Source of the DNA: Oreocharis arfaki
Lineage: Eukaryota; Chordata; Aves; Passeriformes; Paramythiidae
Reading direction: 5' to 3'
NCBI GenBank assembly: GCA_013398015.1
Contig: VZRR01010831.1
Span: 143,536-207,535 of the forward strand
Length of the DNA stretch: 64,000 nucleotides
Part shown: positions 39,077-50,932 of the stretch, one piece after another
Layout of the letters: the number at the start of each line of letters is the position of its first letter
How positions within the stretch are numbered: position 1 is the first letter of the stretch
Made by a program: the position numbers and the translations under genes
The notes under the pieces: model-generated
What the model was told of the DNA's origin: nothing
What the model saw: only the letters and a program-made list of their open reading frames with translations
The model's database searches: none

Positions 39077-39388
39077 NNNNNNNNNNNNNNNNNNNNNNNN
39101 NNNNNNNNNNNNNNNNNNNNNNNNNNNNNNNNNNNNNNNNNNNNNNNNNNNNNNNNNNNNNNNNNNNNNNNNNNNNNNNNNNNNNNNNNNNNNNNNNNNN
39201 NNNNNNNNNNNNNNNNNNNNNNNNNNNNNNNNNNNNNNNNNNNNNNNNNNNNNNNNNNNNNNNNNNNNNNNNNNNNNNNNNNNNNNNNNNNNNNNNNNNN
39301 NNNNNNNNNNNNNNNNNNNNNNNNNNNNNNNNNNNNNNNNNNNNNNNNNNNNNNNNNNNNNNNNNNNNNNNNNNNNNNNNNNNNNNNN
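39077..39388. other. Assembly gap (312 N)
   Basis: Unknown sequence. The left flank has two C runs (39030-39038 and 39047-39053), i.e. G runs on the minus strand, a plausible cause of sequencing failure. Open frames reported across the Ns are meaningless. Confidence 0.99.
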
Positions 39389-42300
39389 GCTGGATGTGGA
39401 AGTTGTGGAGAGAACACAGATTCCCTCCTTTCCCCGCTCGCTGTGCCTGTGGAGACCCCGCTTCCACCTGGGAAAGGCAAGGAAAAGCACCTGTACCCAT
39501 GCTTTTCTCACAGGCTGTGGCCAGCAGGAGAAAAGCTGTGAAAACCTTTCCTGGTGTGGTGCATTGGGAGCACTGGTCTGTGAGAATGATCCCTTTTACT
39601 CTGGAAAAGCTGGGCACGGTTCGGTGTCTCCTCGAGCGATGCTGCGTAGGACAGGATGTAGGTCTGGAGAGAGGAGGGGCTTTTGTATTGTCCCACCACA
39701 CCTGCAAAGGCTCTGAAATGACTGATTTGGCTACAGGGTGCCCTGCCAGTAGGTTATATCCAGGAAAGTCTGTTTGGGACAAAGGGACAAGCAGTCTATG
39801 AGAATTTTTAGTTTCAGTTTCCTGAACTAAAGGGAAAATCAGTTTGCTTCCGTTTTACTGTTCTCATTTGCAGGCAATGCAGCTGCCCCTCACCTGCACA
39901 TATAAGCTGCAGCTTGGAAACCAGACCTTTTTTCTCTCCCCTCGAAGGCTGACCTTTAAAGTTCATTTCTATCTGTGCCTTTCCAAGGGAAGACTTTTAC
40001 AAGGTCAGTTCAAAGACCTTATTATTTGAGTGGAGTCGCTCAAAGTACAGTGCATGAGAAGCACACTGCTAGAATATGAACCACTAGAAAATGCATTAAG
40101 AGCATTTAGAAACACAAAAATAGCTGCTGCTTTCTGTCTTTAACACCAGGTGAGCTTCAGTGTTTTAAAAACCAGTATCTTTGGCTTTTTATTTTGTTTC
40201 TTTCCTGTAGCCTGATAAAACTGCTGCATTATATTTTAGGTGTTGGGCCTAGATTCTGTTCTCCACCTCCTGGGTCATTTGATCAGTCCTTTAATTAGAG
40301 CAAGAAGTGTGTGTTGGGTTTTTATTTTACCCTTTTTTTTTAATGTTAGCTTTTCCTTTTTTTTCCCTGTCCCCCCACCTTCCATCTCGTGTTGGTCCCT
40401 TGAATATTGCAATGATCATATTCTCAACAGGTCTAATGACAGTCCCTCAGTTCCCTCCCTGTGCAGATCATTTCTTTGCCTAACTGCTGTTAAAGTTAGT
40501 AAAAGCCTAATGTGTGTAGCCTTATTATTTTCCTCCCCTCATTTGGTTTCAAAGCCTTTTCTCTTCATTATGCCAAACAGGAGCGAGGAAGTTCTATTCA
40601 GTGAAATATTAAGACCAGGAAGAAGTGGGTGTTTTTGTGTGCTCAGGAAGGGAATTCAACAATAACAAGGCATTTTGGTGTCAGCTGTGTATAAATTAAA
40701 GTGCATGTTCCACGTAGACAATGCACATCCTTTAAGAATGATCTATTTGTAAAAAAAGGTTGGTTTTTTTTTTAAACAATTGTGTCTTTCTGAAAAGCAT
40801 TAGGTATTTCTTCAAAGTAACAACGCTTTTGTGTGAACATTGTTAGTTTAGGTTGACTCTACATTGTAAAATCACAAAGGAACCTGAGCTCGAGTCTCGA
40901 ATGCATCAAACAGCTGATGCTGCATTTGCATTAGGATGATGTTTACTGGGCCTTCAAAAGCCAGGAGCTGAAAGTGTGCTTCAAGACTCTTGACTTCTCC
41001 CTCTTTTCCTGACAGCTCTTTGTGTGCATCCCAACAAGTCTCGCTCATGGAGTGCTCTTGCCTGGTTTTCAGCTACCAGTGTTTGTGTTACCACTGCTCA
41101 CAGGGCCCACAAAGGAACCCGGAGGTTTGGCAGTGTGGGCAAACCCAGTGTGGTGAGTCCTGCTTCAGGCAGGAAAGTGGAGTTTTGTGTCACATCATCT
41201 CTCAGACATCTTTAAATCCCCGAGGATGCCCAGCGTGGGTGACCTCCCTGCCCTGCCGTGGGCACCTGTGGTGCTCCTGGTCATTTGAGTCCTGCCAGCA
41301 CAGCTGGGATGGAGAGCAATGGCCAAGCAGGGACTGATCTTCCTGCAGCAAAGTTGCCCCTGAAGTCAGGCAGTAATTCAGTGCAGGCAGTGCAAAGCAG
41401 ACTTTAAAACTATTTTCAGAATGGCTCAGTGGTTGCAGTTCCTTTTGCATGACCAGAGGTGCATGTCCCTGTCAGAAGGGGCAGTGCCCTCAGTGGAGTT
41501 TGCAGCTGCCTTAGTCCTTCCAGTAAAAAATCATATAATTCATACAGTTTTTGCCCATCTGCTTCCATTCCCCTCCTTTACAGCTCCAATACTTTATGTA
41601 GACCTGACAATAAGGCTGCTTCTCAGTATTTTTTCTTCTTAGATGGTTTCTCTCAGACTGCTTCTTGTGAAGGAACTTTCTGGTCTCTACTGCAAACAGT
41701 TATGATGTCTGAGTAGGTTTTCATCCCCTTATGGGACTAAAACATGCATTTGCAATTGTAATAAATACTGTACTTTATAAAAAATATTCTGTAAACATAT
41801 GTTTTCTTTAATAATGAGGTCTGCAGCAAACCAACTGAGACTAAGGCTTTTACATATATTTGTTTATCTTATCTTGTTCTTGTACTTGACATTGTTAATG
41901 AATCATTTTACCATTCTAATGAAAGTTATCATACACAAGGTTTTCAGAAAGTCAGAATGTAGTTACTGAATCTGCTGGTTTATTAATATTCTGGAATCCC
42001 CATGAGCTCTTTCTTTTTCTTCATGAGTGTTACCTGTGTTTTGCTAAATCCAAATTTAATCTACAAATAACACCAATATTATTGTATACCATAAAACTGT
42101 ACTTTATATCAACCAAACATAGACAACGTGGAGAGCTGTTTCTGCTCGAACAGGTCACCCTGGGAAATCTGGGCTACTTTCTTTCTGATCATTTTTAGTT
42201 TCTTGCATATAAGATCTGTTCTCCGAATTTAAAATTTCAGAAGGACACATGACATCATCTGGGCATAGGCTGCTGGGAAATACAAAATGGGACTCACCAT

Positions 42301-42628
42301 CCACAAAGTAGTTCTAGGACTCTTCTGATATTTTGTGTATTTTTAGGAGAGAGAAACTAATTATGCTTTTAACATAACAGATAAAAGTTTAAGCTGAGTT
42401 AAAAGACTCAGCTAGGTGCAGTGTGATTTGCTTGCCTCTTTTCCCACCAGATCAATCACATTTGTTTATTAGTGAGTGATATGCACAGAATAAGGATCCC
42501 AAGGAGTATGGAAGAAAGAAGTTATTCCCAGTCTTCTTAAGGAGAAGAAACACAGAATTTAAGACTATTTAAAAATCCTTGTTGAACCTGTTACATCAGC
42601 TGAACAATGAAAGCACCAGGTTTCTATA

Positions 42629-43465
42629 TCACAGAATCTCAGAATGGATTGGGTTGGAAAGGACCTTGGAGATCATCCAGAGCTACCCTCTGCCATGGGC
42701 AGGGACACCTTCCACTATCCCAGGTTGCTCCTGTCCAAGCTGGACTCAGACACTGCCAGGGATCCAGGGGCAGCCACAGCTTCTCTGGGCACCCTGTGCC
42801 AGGGCCTGCTCACCCTCCCAGGGAACCATTTCCTCCTAATACCTAATCTTAACATATTCTGAGTTTGAAGCCTTTTCCCCTCATCCTGTCACTTCAGGCC
42901 CTTGTGAAAAGTGTCTCTCCATCACTCTTGTCAGCTCCTTCAGGCACTGGAAGGGACTCTAAGTTCTCCCTGGAGCCTTCTCCTCTCCAGGCTGAACAAT
43001 CCCAGCTCTGGCAGCCTTTCCTCCCAGCAGAGCTGCTCCATCCCTCTGCTCATCCTGGTGCCTCCTCTGGCCTCTCTGCAGCAGCTCCACGTCCTCCCTG
43101 TGCTGGGCCCCAGGGCTGGGGCAGCTCTGCAGGTGGGGTCTCACCTGAGCAGGGCACAGGGGGCAGAATCCCCCCTTTCCTGCTGCCCACACTGCTTTGG
43201 ATTCAGTCCAGGACACAGCTGCTTTGGGGCTGCAAGTGCTCATTGCTGGGAGTCCAATTTTTCACCCACCAGCACCTCCAAGTCCTTCCTGGCAGGGCTG
43301 CTCTCCATCAGTTCATCTCCAGCCTGGATTGAAGCCAGGGGCTGCCCTGGCCCGGGTGCAGCACTCTTCCCTTGGCTTTGTGAACCCAGGGAGGTTCCCA
43401 TGGCCCCCCTTGCCTGGCTTGCCCAGGTACACACACTGTGGCTGCACAGCGGGATCCATCTCACT
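42629..43465 (-). mobile_element. CR1 LINE fragment, longest copy in the window
   Basis: About 840 bases of CR1 3' sequence in reverse. On the plus strand it opens with TCACAGAATCTCAGAATGGA and GGTTGGAAAGGACCTTGGAG. It continues through the GGGCAGCCACAGCTTCTCTG core and reaches AAGTCCTTCCTGGCAGGGCT, AGGGGCTGCCCTGGCCCGGG and GAACCCAGGGAGGTTCCCAT, all typical of longer avian CR1 copies. No intact reverse transcriptase frame is present. Open frames of up to 194 codons on the plus strand are antisense to the LINE and not believable genes. The 5' limit is approximate. Confidence 0.9.
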
Positions 43466-46400
43466 GCTGTGGCTTTGTTGTTACAAATAACGTGAAAAAC
43501 AGCTCTGATATTTGTGTGTGTCTTGTTCAGGATGGGGAGGTGCTGTGCTGGTGAGGGATTGACCAGAAAAACCTAAAAATTCTTTCTTGCTACTGTGGTT
43601 CTTCTGCAGACTGCTCCAAAGGGTGGCCTTTGGTTTAACTCAAGCACAGAACCACTTTATTTTCCCGTTTTCAGGGTTGATATTCTGAGAGCCTAAAAAG
43701 AACACCTAAGCTCATGAAAACTGAGACAAAGGTCAATTCATGCCTTTCCTCCCCAACGAATCCTTCATGTAATTAAATGTGCAGTACTTGAAGCTTACCC
43801 TACTTGCTACTCTTTTTTTTTGTTGTCTTGATTAAACATGACAACAGATCAATGGGAGAGTTAAAACAGGCCATTAAAAATAGGCACAGGCTTAAAACAA
43901 GTATTTGGTTCCACTACAGAACAGTAAAACAACCCAAAATGTTCTAAGAGTGTTATTAATTTGACAAATCTGGATGTGAATTATGGAGGGGATTGGATGT
44001 AATGGTTTGGTTGGGTGGCATATTTTTTTGAATTATTTAATTTTAAGCCAGAAACCTTAGAATAACCCAAGAGTGATTTTATCAATCAGCTCATCCTATT
44101 GGTTTGGTTTTTTTCAGTTCATGAATGCAAATGGCTTAAAGTGATCGTGATAATGGCAGATAGCTTTCTTTAAAATCTGGGTGAAGAAGGGTAGAAATGG
44201 AAAGGAAAAAAAATATGTTCTGGGTTGACTCCTGAAATTGCTCTCCTACATCAAGAGCTCTGTATTAGGAAATGCAAACAGGCCCTAGGGATACCCTGGT
44301 ATCAGTCTGTGCCCTGAACTCAACTGGTGCTGCTGCACAATCTGGTATTTCTACAGATTATGTAAGATCTTTTCATTGATTAGCATGACCTTTGTGTCCT
44401 ATCCCCTTCACACAAACTTTTGGGTGGAATAACATCTTGGAAGTCAGTATTTTTTGTCACTGAGTACTCCTGGCCTTTTGTTTTATTTGCTTTGTTCTTC
44501 TCATGCCACATTTTTAATGATGTGTTGAAATATTAGTAAAGCCACGTTCGGGACTTGTTGCCCTGAGAAATGCTGGATCTAGAAACACCTTTATCAAGAA
44601 ACCTGTGCAAGACAATGCTGTCTGCAAACCTACTGTCCTGGTGATGGACAGAACTGACTCCTCTAGTTATCCTCTGAACTGGTGGGAAAATCAAAGTATT
44701 TACAAATACGCAGGACATTTAAAAGCAGATAAAATTTGTCCTTTCTTGCTTCTGCTCTGTCATGATTTGCTGCTTATCAGGTCCATGGGATCAAAGGAAG
44801 CTTATTCTTCCTTCCTCTGCCTCCCCTCTTCCCCTTCAGTCAGGTTTGTGTGTCGCTGTCACATCTGTTTGAGGTTACCTGTGTATATTGGGTGTAGATT
44901 TGTGTGTGGGATGGAGTAGCAGCCTTCAGTCGTGGCTTTCCAGTCTTAGCGTTCAAACTTAACACATGAGGCAAGTTTAAAAGGATAAATATCGAAATCT
45001 CTGCCACACACAGGGTGACCTCCCCACATCTCACACCCAGGCCACTGCAGCTGGCTTGGGTTCTGTGTTTGCAGCAGAATCACCTGCTAAAGACTCAAGC
45101 AAAGGCTGATGTTTTGGTAACCATTTGGACCCAACATAGAGTTAAAAAAAAAAAAAAAAAGTAGTAATATATATGAGACACTTTAATTCCTGTTCACATT
45201 CCTATTCTAGCACAAATGTCATTAAATTGTAATAGTGATTGCACATAATGACTACTTGATACTTTGATTTTGCTCAAAAGATCCCTTTTATCTCATCATT
45301 ATTTACACTTTAAACTCTGCTTCAGAATCTACATGGCTGTCAATTTGTATGATGCACATACTTAATTAGCTCTGATTAGGAGCAGAAGCGTGTGTGGGAG
45401 AAACTATTTTGCCAAATACAGTGATTGTATTAAGCCTTAAATATTATGGTTTAATGTGACTGATGAATGAAAAAGGTGGATTTTCAACTTGGAAGAGTTG
45501 GCTTGTGAAGATGAGAAGCAAAAGGGGGACACTGTGGTTTGGAGCTTGAAAGGAAGGTGCTTTTGCCTTGGTCTGGCACAGGAGGTAGGAGATGCAGCTG
45601 GAACATTCTTAGAGGTACCAGCAAGACGGGAAATAATAGAGAAAAACTTGCTTGAAACAGATTGTTTCAATAAAAGGTTGAATTTTAGGACCTCTCTACT
45701 CAGCCTTCTCTTGTAGGCTCCTTTAACATCTGCCCAGCCCCAAAAACTGAGTTTAAAAAAAAACAGTGTTGAGAAGAGGGAGTAAGACTTACAGGAGGAA
45801 AAGGAAATATTTAAAGGTAAGTTGGGACATGATACAAATCAAAACAGGACAAGCAAACAGATGGTTTCAGACTTAAAGATAGGGGGATTTGACAAGTGTG
45901 GGGGTGATTGGCAAGACATTTTCATGTAATTGGTGAGAATTTGTCTTCCAGGGCTGAAATCTTGAAGAACAGCCATGTTAAATCCTGCAGTCTTGGACAA
46001 AGGGTGAAAAAGTGAAGGTGACAAATAGCAAACCTAGAAAATTCCCAAATAACCTAAGTGTTTGAAAATGGGCATCTGGGACAAAGCATCTCAATCCCTA
46101 AGGAACTGATCCTAGAAAAAAAATTTAAAATAATTTTTTAAACTTCTAAAAATGCCAGACATCAGATGAGTTCTTTCCTGTACAGCCCATCTGAATGGTG
46201 AGCAGGAGAGCACACAGAGCTTTCAGAATCATCCTTCATTCTGTGCATTATATCCCGACAGTAAAAGAAGTTCATAAACCTTAGCAAGTTAAATACTTAT
46301 TCACAACAAAGACTAAACCAGATTTGGAGAAGTAAGTCCCCTTATGCATTAAAGACCTGATGAACCTGAAGCAAAGGAAATATTTAGGGAGGTAAAGCCT

Positions 46401-48607
46401 CTGCAGAAAGGCCACATGGATTGTCTGCACTCGCCTTCTCCTCGACTTTCTGAGCTGGTGGCTGCTATACGTTCTTGCTATTTTACTTTGAGTACCTAAT
46501 GTCACAGGTTTTTATTGTCTTAAATGACTGAGGTGGAGAAATATAAATTATCAGGCCTTAAAGAACAAAGTTTTTAGAGCACATAAATAAATGCAGGGCA
46601 CTGGGGAAAGAAATCTGACGGACTCAGAAAAGGAAAGCTGTGCTTGGCAAATTATCACAGTTCTTTTCTTTGAGGGAATCGAAGCAGGTGGGCAAGGAGA
46701 ATGCAGCCAGTATAACATAACCAGGTCTTTAAAACAAGTTCATCAAAGTGTCATATCAAGCAGTATGGAAGAAAGATGCTGTGGGGTAAGAGAGGTCCTC
46801 ATGTAGATTAATGATAGGTTAGGAAAGAAATAGGAAACATGTAATTGATTTTCCTGCTGGAGAGAAAACACTGTCAGTGATCTGTGCTGGTTCATGGGTT
46901 GGCTGACATAAATGAACTGAAGAAGGTTATAAATATTAAAATCTTCTGCTGGAACACTATTCAAGAGAGCCCAAAGTGCACAGAAGTAGGGCTGCAAAGA
47001 GTTAGAAAGATCGTGCAATAATGGGGAATAAAATGGGAATTGGGGAAGAAAATGAGTGCAGAGCACTGCAAACACCAAAGGTAATTCTAGTTATTTGTGT
47101 GATACTGGGCTTAAAATTAGCTGTCACCACCAGGAAAGGATTGTGACAGACTTTCCCTAAACATCCTTTATCAGCCACTGTTGGAGCACAGGTGATGTGT
47201 ACTTGGACATTTGGAACAACACCCTATTCTACTGCTACACAAAAAAAAAAAAAGGCTGTGATTTATTTTTCTTTCAAAAGAAACTGAACACTGAAGAATT
47301 CTTTTTCCTTTCTCTAAGATTTATGTAGGACGTTGTCATCTTCTCCCAAAAGTGATAACAAAATAAATGAGTTTGTGCAGTTACTCCTGAGGCTTGGTCT
47401 CTGTGAAGTGTTCTCAGGGGAAACTGGAAGGGAACAGGTTTTTTTTTAGGCTGAACTGACACTGGTGTGGTCAGAGATACCTTCCTTGGCTGCAAGAAGG
47501 TGCAAGGACTTTATTTTCATCGCACTTCAGTGAAAAAGTGAGGTGTTATTTTTTTTTTAACTAATGGAAAACACCGGAAAGGCACAAGCACAGGTTGTCA
47601 GCGGTGTTTAAGTGTTCAAACTTTAATCAAGTTCAGAGAATGCTGGGTTTTGCTGTTGGTCTTTGTGGCTTGTGATTGCCTTGATGTGACACGGAAATCC
47701 TGACGGGGGGAGCAAAATGGATTTTCTGAGTAACAGCTCAGCAAGTCGTGCTCATTTCTCAGGTAAACAAAGAGGCCCTCAAGGCAAGTTAGCCTTGTGT
47801 TTTGTCAAGAGTATACAACATGTAAATGTGTGATATATATTCATTCTCCAGCCATCTTCATAATGTTTTCATATGTATTTCTATTCCTCAGCTGATTAAC
47901 ACACTAAGTGTGCCATTTCCAAACTGAATGTTGTCTTGGGATCATTCAGGATGTTAAAATACTCTTGAATAACTTATTTTTACATTGGCAGTGTCTCCCC
48001 TCCATTTTAGATGCGATATTAAAATTGAGTGGTGATGTCGTTTTATTTGAGATATATTTAATTTCTTCTTAAAAACTTTCTTCCTCCAGCAAAACCCAAA
48101 TTCCTGAGATCTTGTCTCCCACTGAGGAAAAGAAATTCCTCATGTATTGTGTCTATTTTATAATAATATTGATATATCTCTTTCTTTGTATGTTATATTG
48201 TATGAATTACACAGTAAAACCATGACAAACAGAGTACCAGATTGTAGTTGTTCAAGTAGTGATCATTCCATAATTTGTTTGTTTGGTTTTGTTAAGAAAC
48301 AAAATTAAATCCAGAAGACTTGTTTTTCATCTACCATTTTTCTCTTTTTTATCCCCTTTTGCTTTCCCCTTCAAGTGATAGGTAAAGTGAAAAACCTTGC
48401 TTTTTTGGTATTCTTTTTAATTAAGATTGTAGCACCTTGTCATAGCTCTAATCTTCTACTAAAATAGCCATGAATGCCAGGGCATTTTCCTTTCTTTTAA
48501 TTTAATGAGATGTAAACAAAAATCAGTTTATCATGGTGATCTTGGAAGAAGTTTAGGGAAAAATGTGAGCAATAATCAAATGGTGATGCTGCATCTCTTC
48601 TCCATTA
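43466..48607 (+). other. Intron, nothing recognised
   Basis: AT-rich, with A runs at 45144-45160 and 47241-47253. No repeat family or exon is identified. Confidence 0.55.
45144..45160 (+). repeat. Poly-A tract (A17)
   Basis: A run of seventeen A after CATAGAGTT. No retrocopy is recognised upstream. Confidence 0.9.
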
Positions 48608-48895
48608 TAGAATGGAATCATAGAAAGGTTTGGGTAGGAAGGGAACTCAGAGATCATCTCATCCCACCCCCTGCCATGGGCAGGGACACCTTCCACTGTC
48701 CCAGGCTGCTCCAAGCCCCAATGTCCAACCTGGCCTTGGGCACTGCCAGGGATCCAGGGGCAGCCACAGCTGCTCTGGGCACCCTGTGCCAGGGCCTCCC
48801 CACCCTCACAGGGAACAATTTCTTCCCAGTATTTAACCTAACCCTGACCTCTTTCAGCTGAAGGCCATTTCTTCTTGTTCTGTCACTGCATGTCC
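48608..48895 (-). mobile_element. CR1 LINE fragment, 3' end
   Basis: On the plus strand this starts TAGAATGGAATCATAGAAAG and contains ACCCCCTGCCATGGGCAGGG and the GGGCAGCCACAGCTGCTCTG core. It ends near CTTGTTCTGTCACTGCATG. It is identical over more than 50 bases to the copy at 50704-50932, so both are likely fairly young. Confidence 0.93.
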
Positions 48896-50703
48896 CCATA
48901 TTATATATACATTTATATTATGTTGTAATATTCTATTCTATCTTGTTTTGTTGTCGTATTTGAGCTGCTCGCTGCCTCTGTCAGTCCTGGCTTTATTTTC
49001 ATGATTAATAGAGCCAAATCACTTTCAGAACCTATCAGCAGTTTCATGATTAAAATAGTTTTATATACAACTTTTGTCTGCTCTACAGCAGTGAGGCTGC
49101 TCGGATCTGTTGGCACTGGCTCTTCGTGCTGAGCAGAAGTAATTGCTGGGTGAGCTTTGTGGGTTTCTCCTTCTTTTTCCTCCCTCCCTCTTTTTTTTTT
49201 TTTTGGATGTACATTGAGAGCCATCCCCTGAGCAAGACAGGCAGCTGTGCCCTCTTCACTCCTGCGCTGGTGCTGGGTTTGGAGCAGGAGAAGGGCTGCC
49301 CTTGTTCCGCAGTCGGGCTGAGCTGCTGTGGCTCAGCCCCAGCCAGCCCCGGCTGATGTGACAGGCCAGCTGTCACAGGGAATTCACTCACACCGAGAGC
49401 TTGTCCCCACGGGTGGGAAAATCCGGCGTGGCTGCACAGCAGCATTAGTGCAGCAAAATGTTCGAGGCGTGCTGCGTGCTCTGCAGAGGCTTGAAAACCC
49501 CCAGCAGACAAGGAAATCCAAGTGCCAGGTGGATGTGCTCTGGGAGGGATTTCTGATCCAGGCAAGGGGCTGTTCCACAGAGCTGTTTCAGATCCCACAT
49601 GTCCTTTCCCTTCAGAGTCATTTTCAAGGGTGTGTATTTTCTCGCCTGTGGCTCAGGAATTTCTTCCGTTCCTGCATTTTTGGGTACTCTGACCTCTTCC
49701 TCTTCTGCAGATTTGTGGAATAAGGACTTGTTCTTGCATGAATCACTTGCAGCTAACTTTGACATGAAAAGGGAAGAACCATGGTGGGAAGAGTGGGACT
49801 TCAAACTCACACTTCCAAAATGGAAACGCCCTTATACTCCAATATTATATGAAGTTTGATGCAAAAAATGCATTACACTAATACTAAATTTTGTTCCTGA
49901 TGTGCTGGGGATGATAGTGGTGAACTGGGACTGTTAAGACTACAGGTTTTATTCAATATTTCCTAATTAGAAAATACATTAGCGTTCAGAGCTTCCCATC
50001 TCTTCAGCCATTTCTGGAAGAACTCTGCTTTTCAGGAGGTGCTACAGAGGCAGCTCTGATTTTTATTCCCACGATGGGCAGGTTTTGCATTTTCCTTTAG
50101 CAGGGACTACATAACGTACAAAATTTTGTCAGTGTTGGAAATACTGTGCCACCAAAGCTTTCACCTAATTCTCCCTGAATTTCCTTTCAACACCGATGTA
50201 TTTAGCAATGTTTGTGTGATTTCTTGCAGTAAAACCTCGTGTTTGTTATGTCGATGGCTGCCAGCATATGTTTCAGATCCTCATGCTTGTCCTTGCTGGA
50301 TGAGCTTGTGGATGGTGTCTGGGTAGAAGCTGTGCAGGCTCAGCTGAACCCCAGACCTCCATTTTTACCTTTCCCTTGGGGGATTATTTTTTCCCTCAGT
50401 GCATCCAAGAAAAACACTTTTCCCTCCAGGAGGCTCAGCTTGGAGGAGAGGGATGCAGCCAAGCGTCATCCAGATCTCCCACTCTGTTTTCCTTTCCCTT
50501 TCTCTCCTCTCATAGTTTTGGAGCAGAGCTTTCAATGGTGTATGTTCAACCCTGCTTTGGGTTTACAGAAACTTTTAAGGGAGTCAGCTTTCAGCTGTGA
50601 CAACAACATTTGCATCCAGGTTGTAGATGCAGGAGCCCGCTGAACTTGCCACCACTACTGGTGAGAGCTCCTGAAGGCTTCCTGAGGGCATAAGTGGCGT
50701 TAG
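48896..50703 (+). other. Intron, GC-richer patch without a recognised gene
   Basis: A T run sits at 49191-49204. A GC-richer patch at about 49250-49560 keeps frames open on both strands (up to 171 codons on the minus strand). It contains a perfect inverted pair GTGACAG/CTGTCAC at 49358-49376. No protein family is recognised. Confidence 0.5.
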
Positions 50704-50932
50704 AGAATCATGGAATGGTTTGGGTTGGAAGGGATATTGAAGATCATCTCACCTTCCACTGTCCCAGGTTGCTCAGAGCCCCGTCCAGCCTGGCCTTGGA
50801 CACTGCCAGGGATCCAGGGGCAGCCACAGCTGCTCTGGGCACCCTGTGCCAGGGCCTGCCCACCCTCCCAGGGAACAATTCCTTCCTAATATCCCATCTA
50901 CACCTACTGTCTTTCAGTTTGAAGCCATTTAG
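50704..50932 (-). mobile_element. CR1 LINE fragment, 3' end, small internal deletion
   Basis: The copy starts AGAATCATGGAATGGTTTGG and keeps the GGGCAGCCACAGCTGCTCTG core. Between GATCATCTCA and CCTTCCACTG it lacks the roughly 30 bases (CCACCCCCTGCCATGGGCAG and neighbours) present in the 48608 copy. It ends at TCAGTTTGAAGCCATTT. Confidence 0.92.

Larger units (their letters stand above)
31654..42628 (+). other. Intron, longest stretch without a recognised transposon
   Basis: About 11 kb with no CR1 copy, holding the quadruplex motif, two candidate conserved elements and the 312-base gap. No exon or RNA gene is recognised. Confidence 0.5.

Noticed and set aside
39017..39782. Frames of 137-252 codons running through the N block
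   Set aside because: Most of each frame is unknown bases, so the open reading is an artefact.
42865..43495. Plus-strand frames of 155 and 194 codons
   Set aside because: They are antisense to a CR1 3' fragment. No domain is recognisable.
49083..49810. Minus-strand frames of 121-171 codons in a GC-richer patch
   Set aside because: Overlapping frames are open on both strands at once, which points to composition and not coding. No family is recognised.
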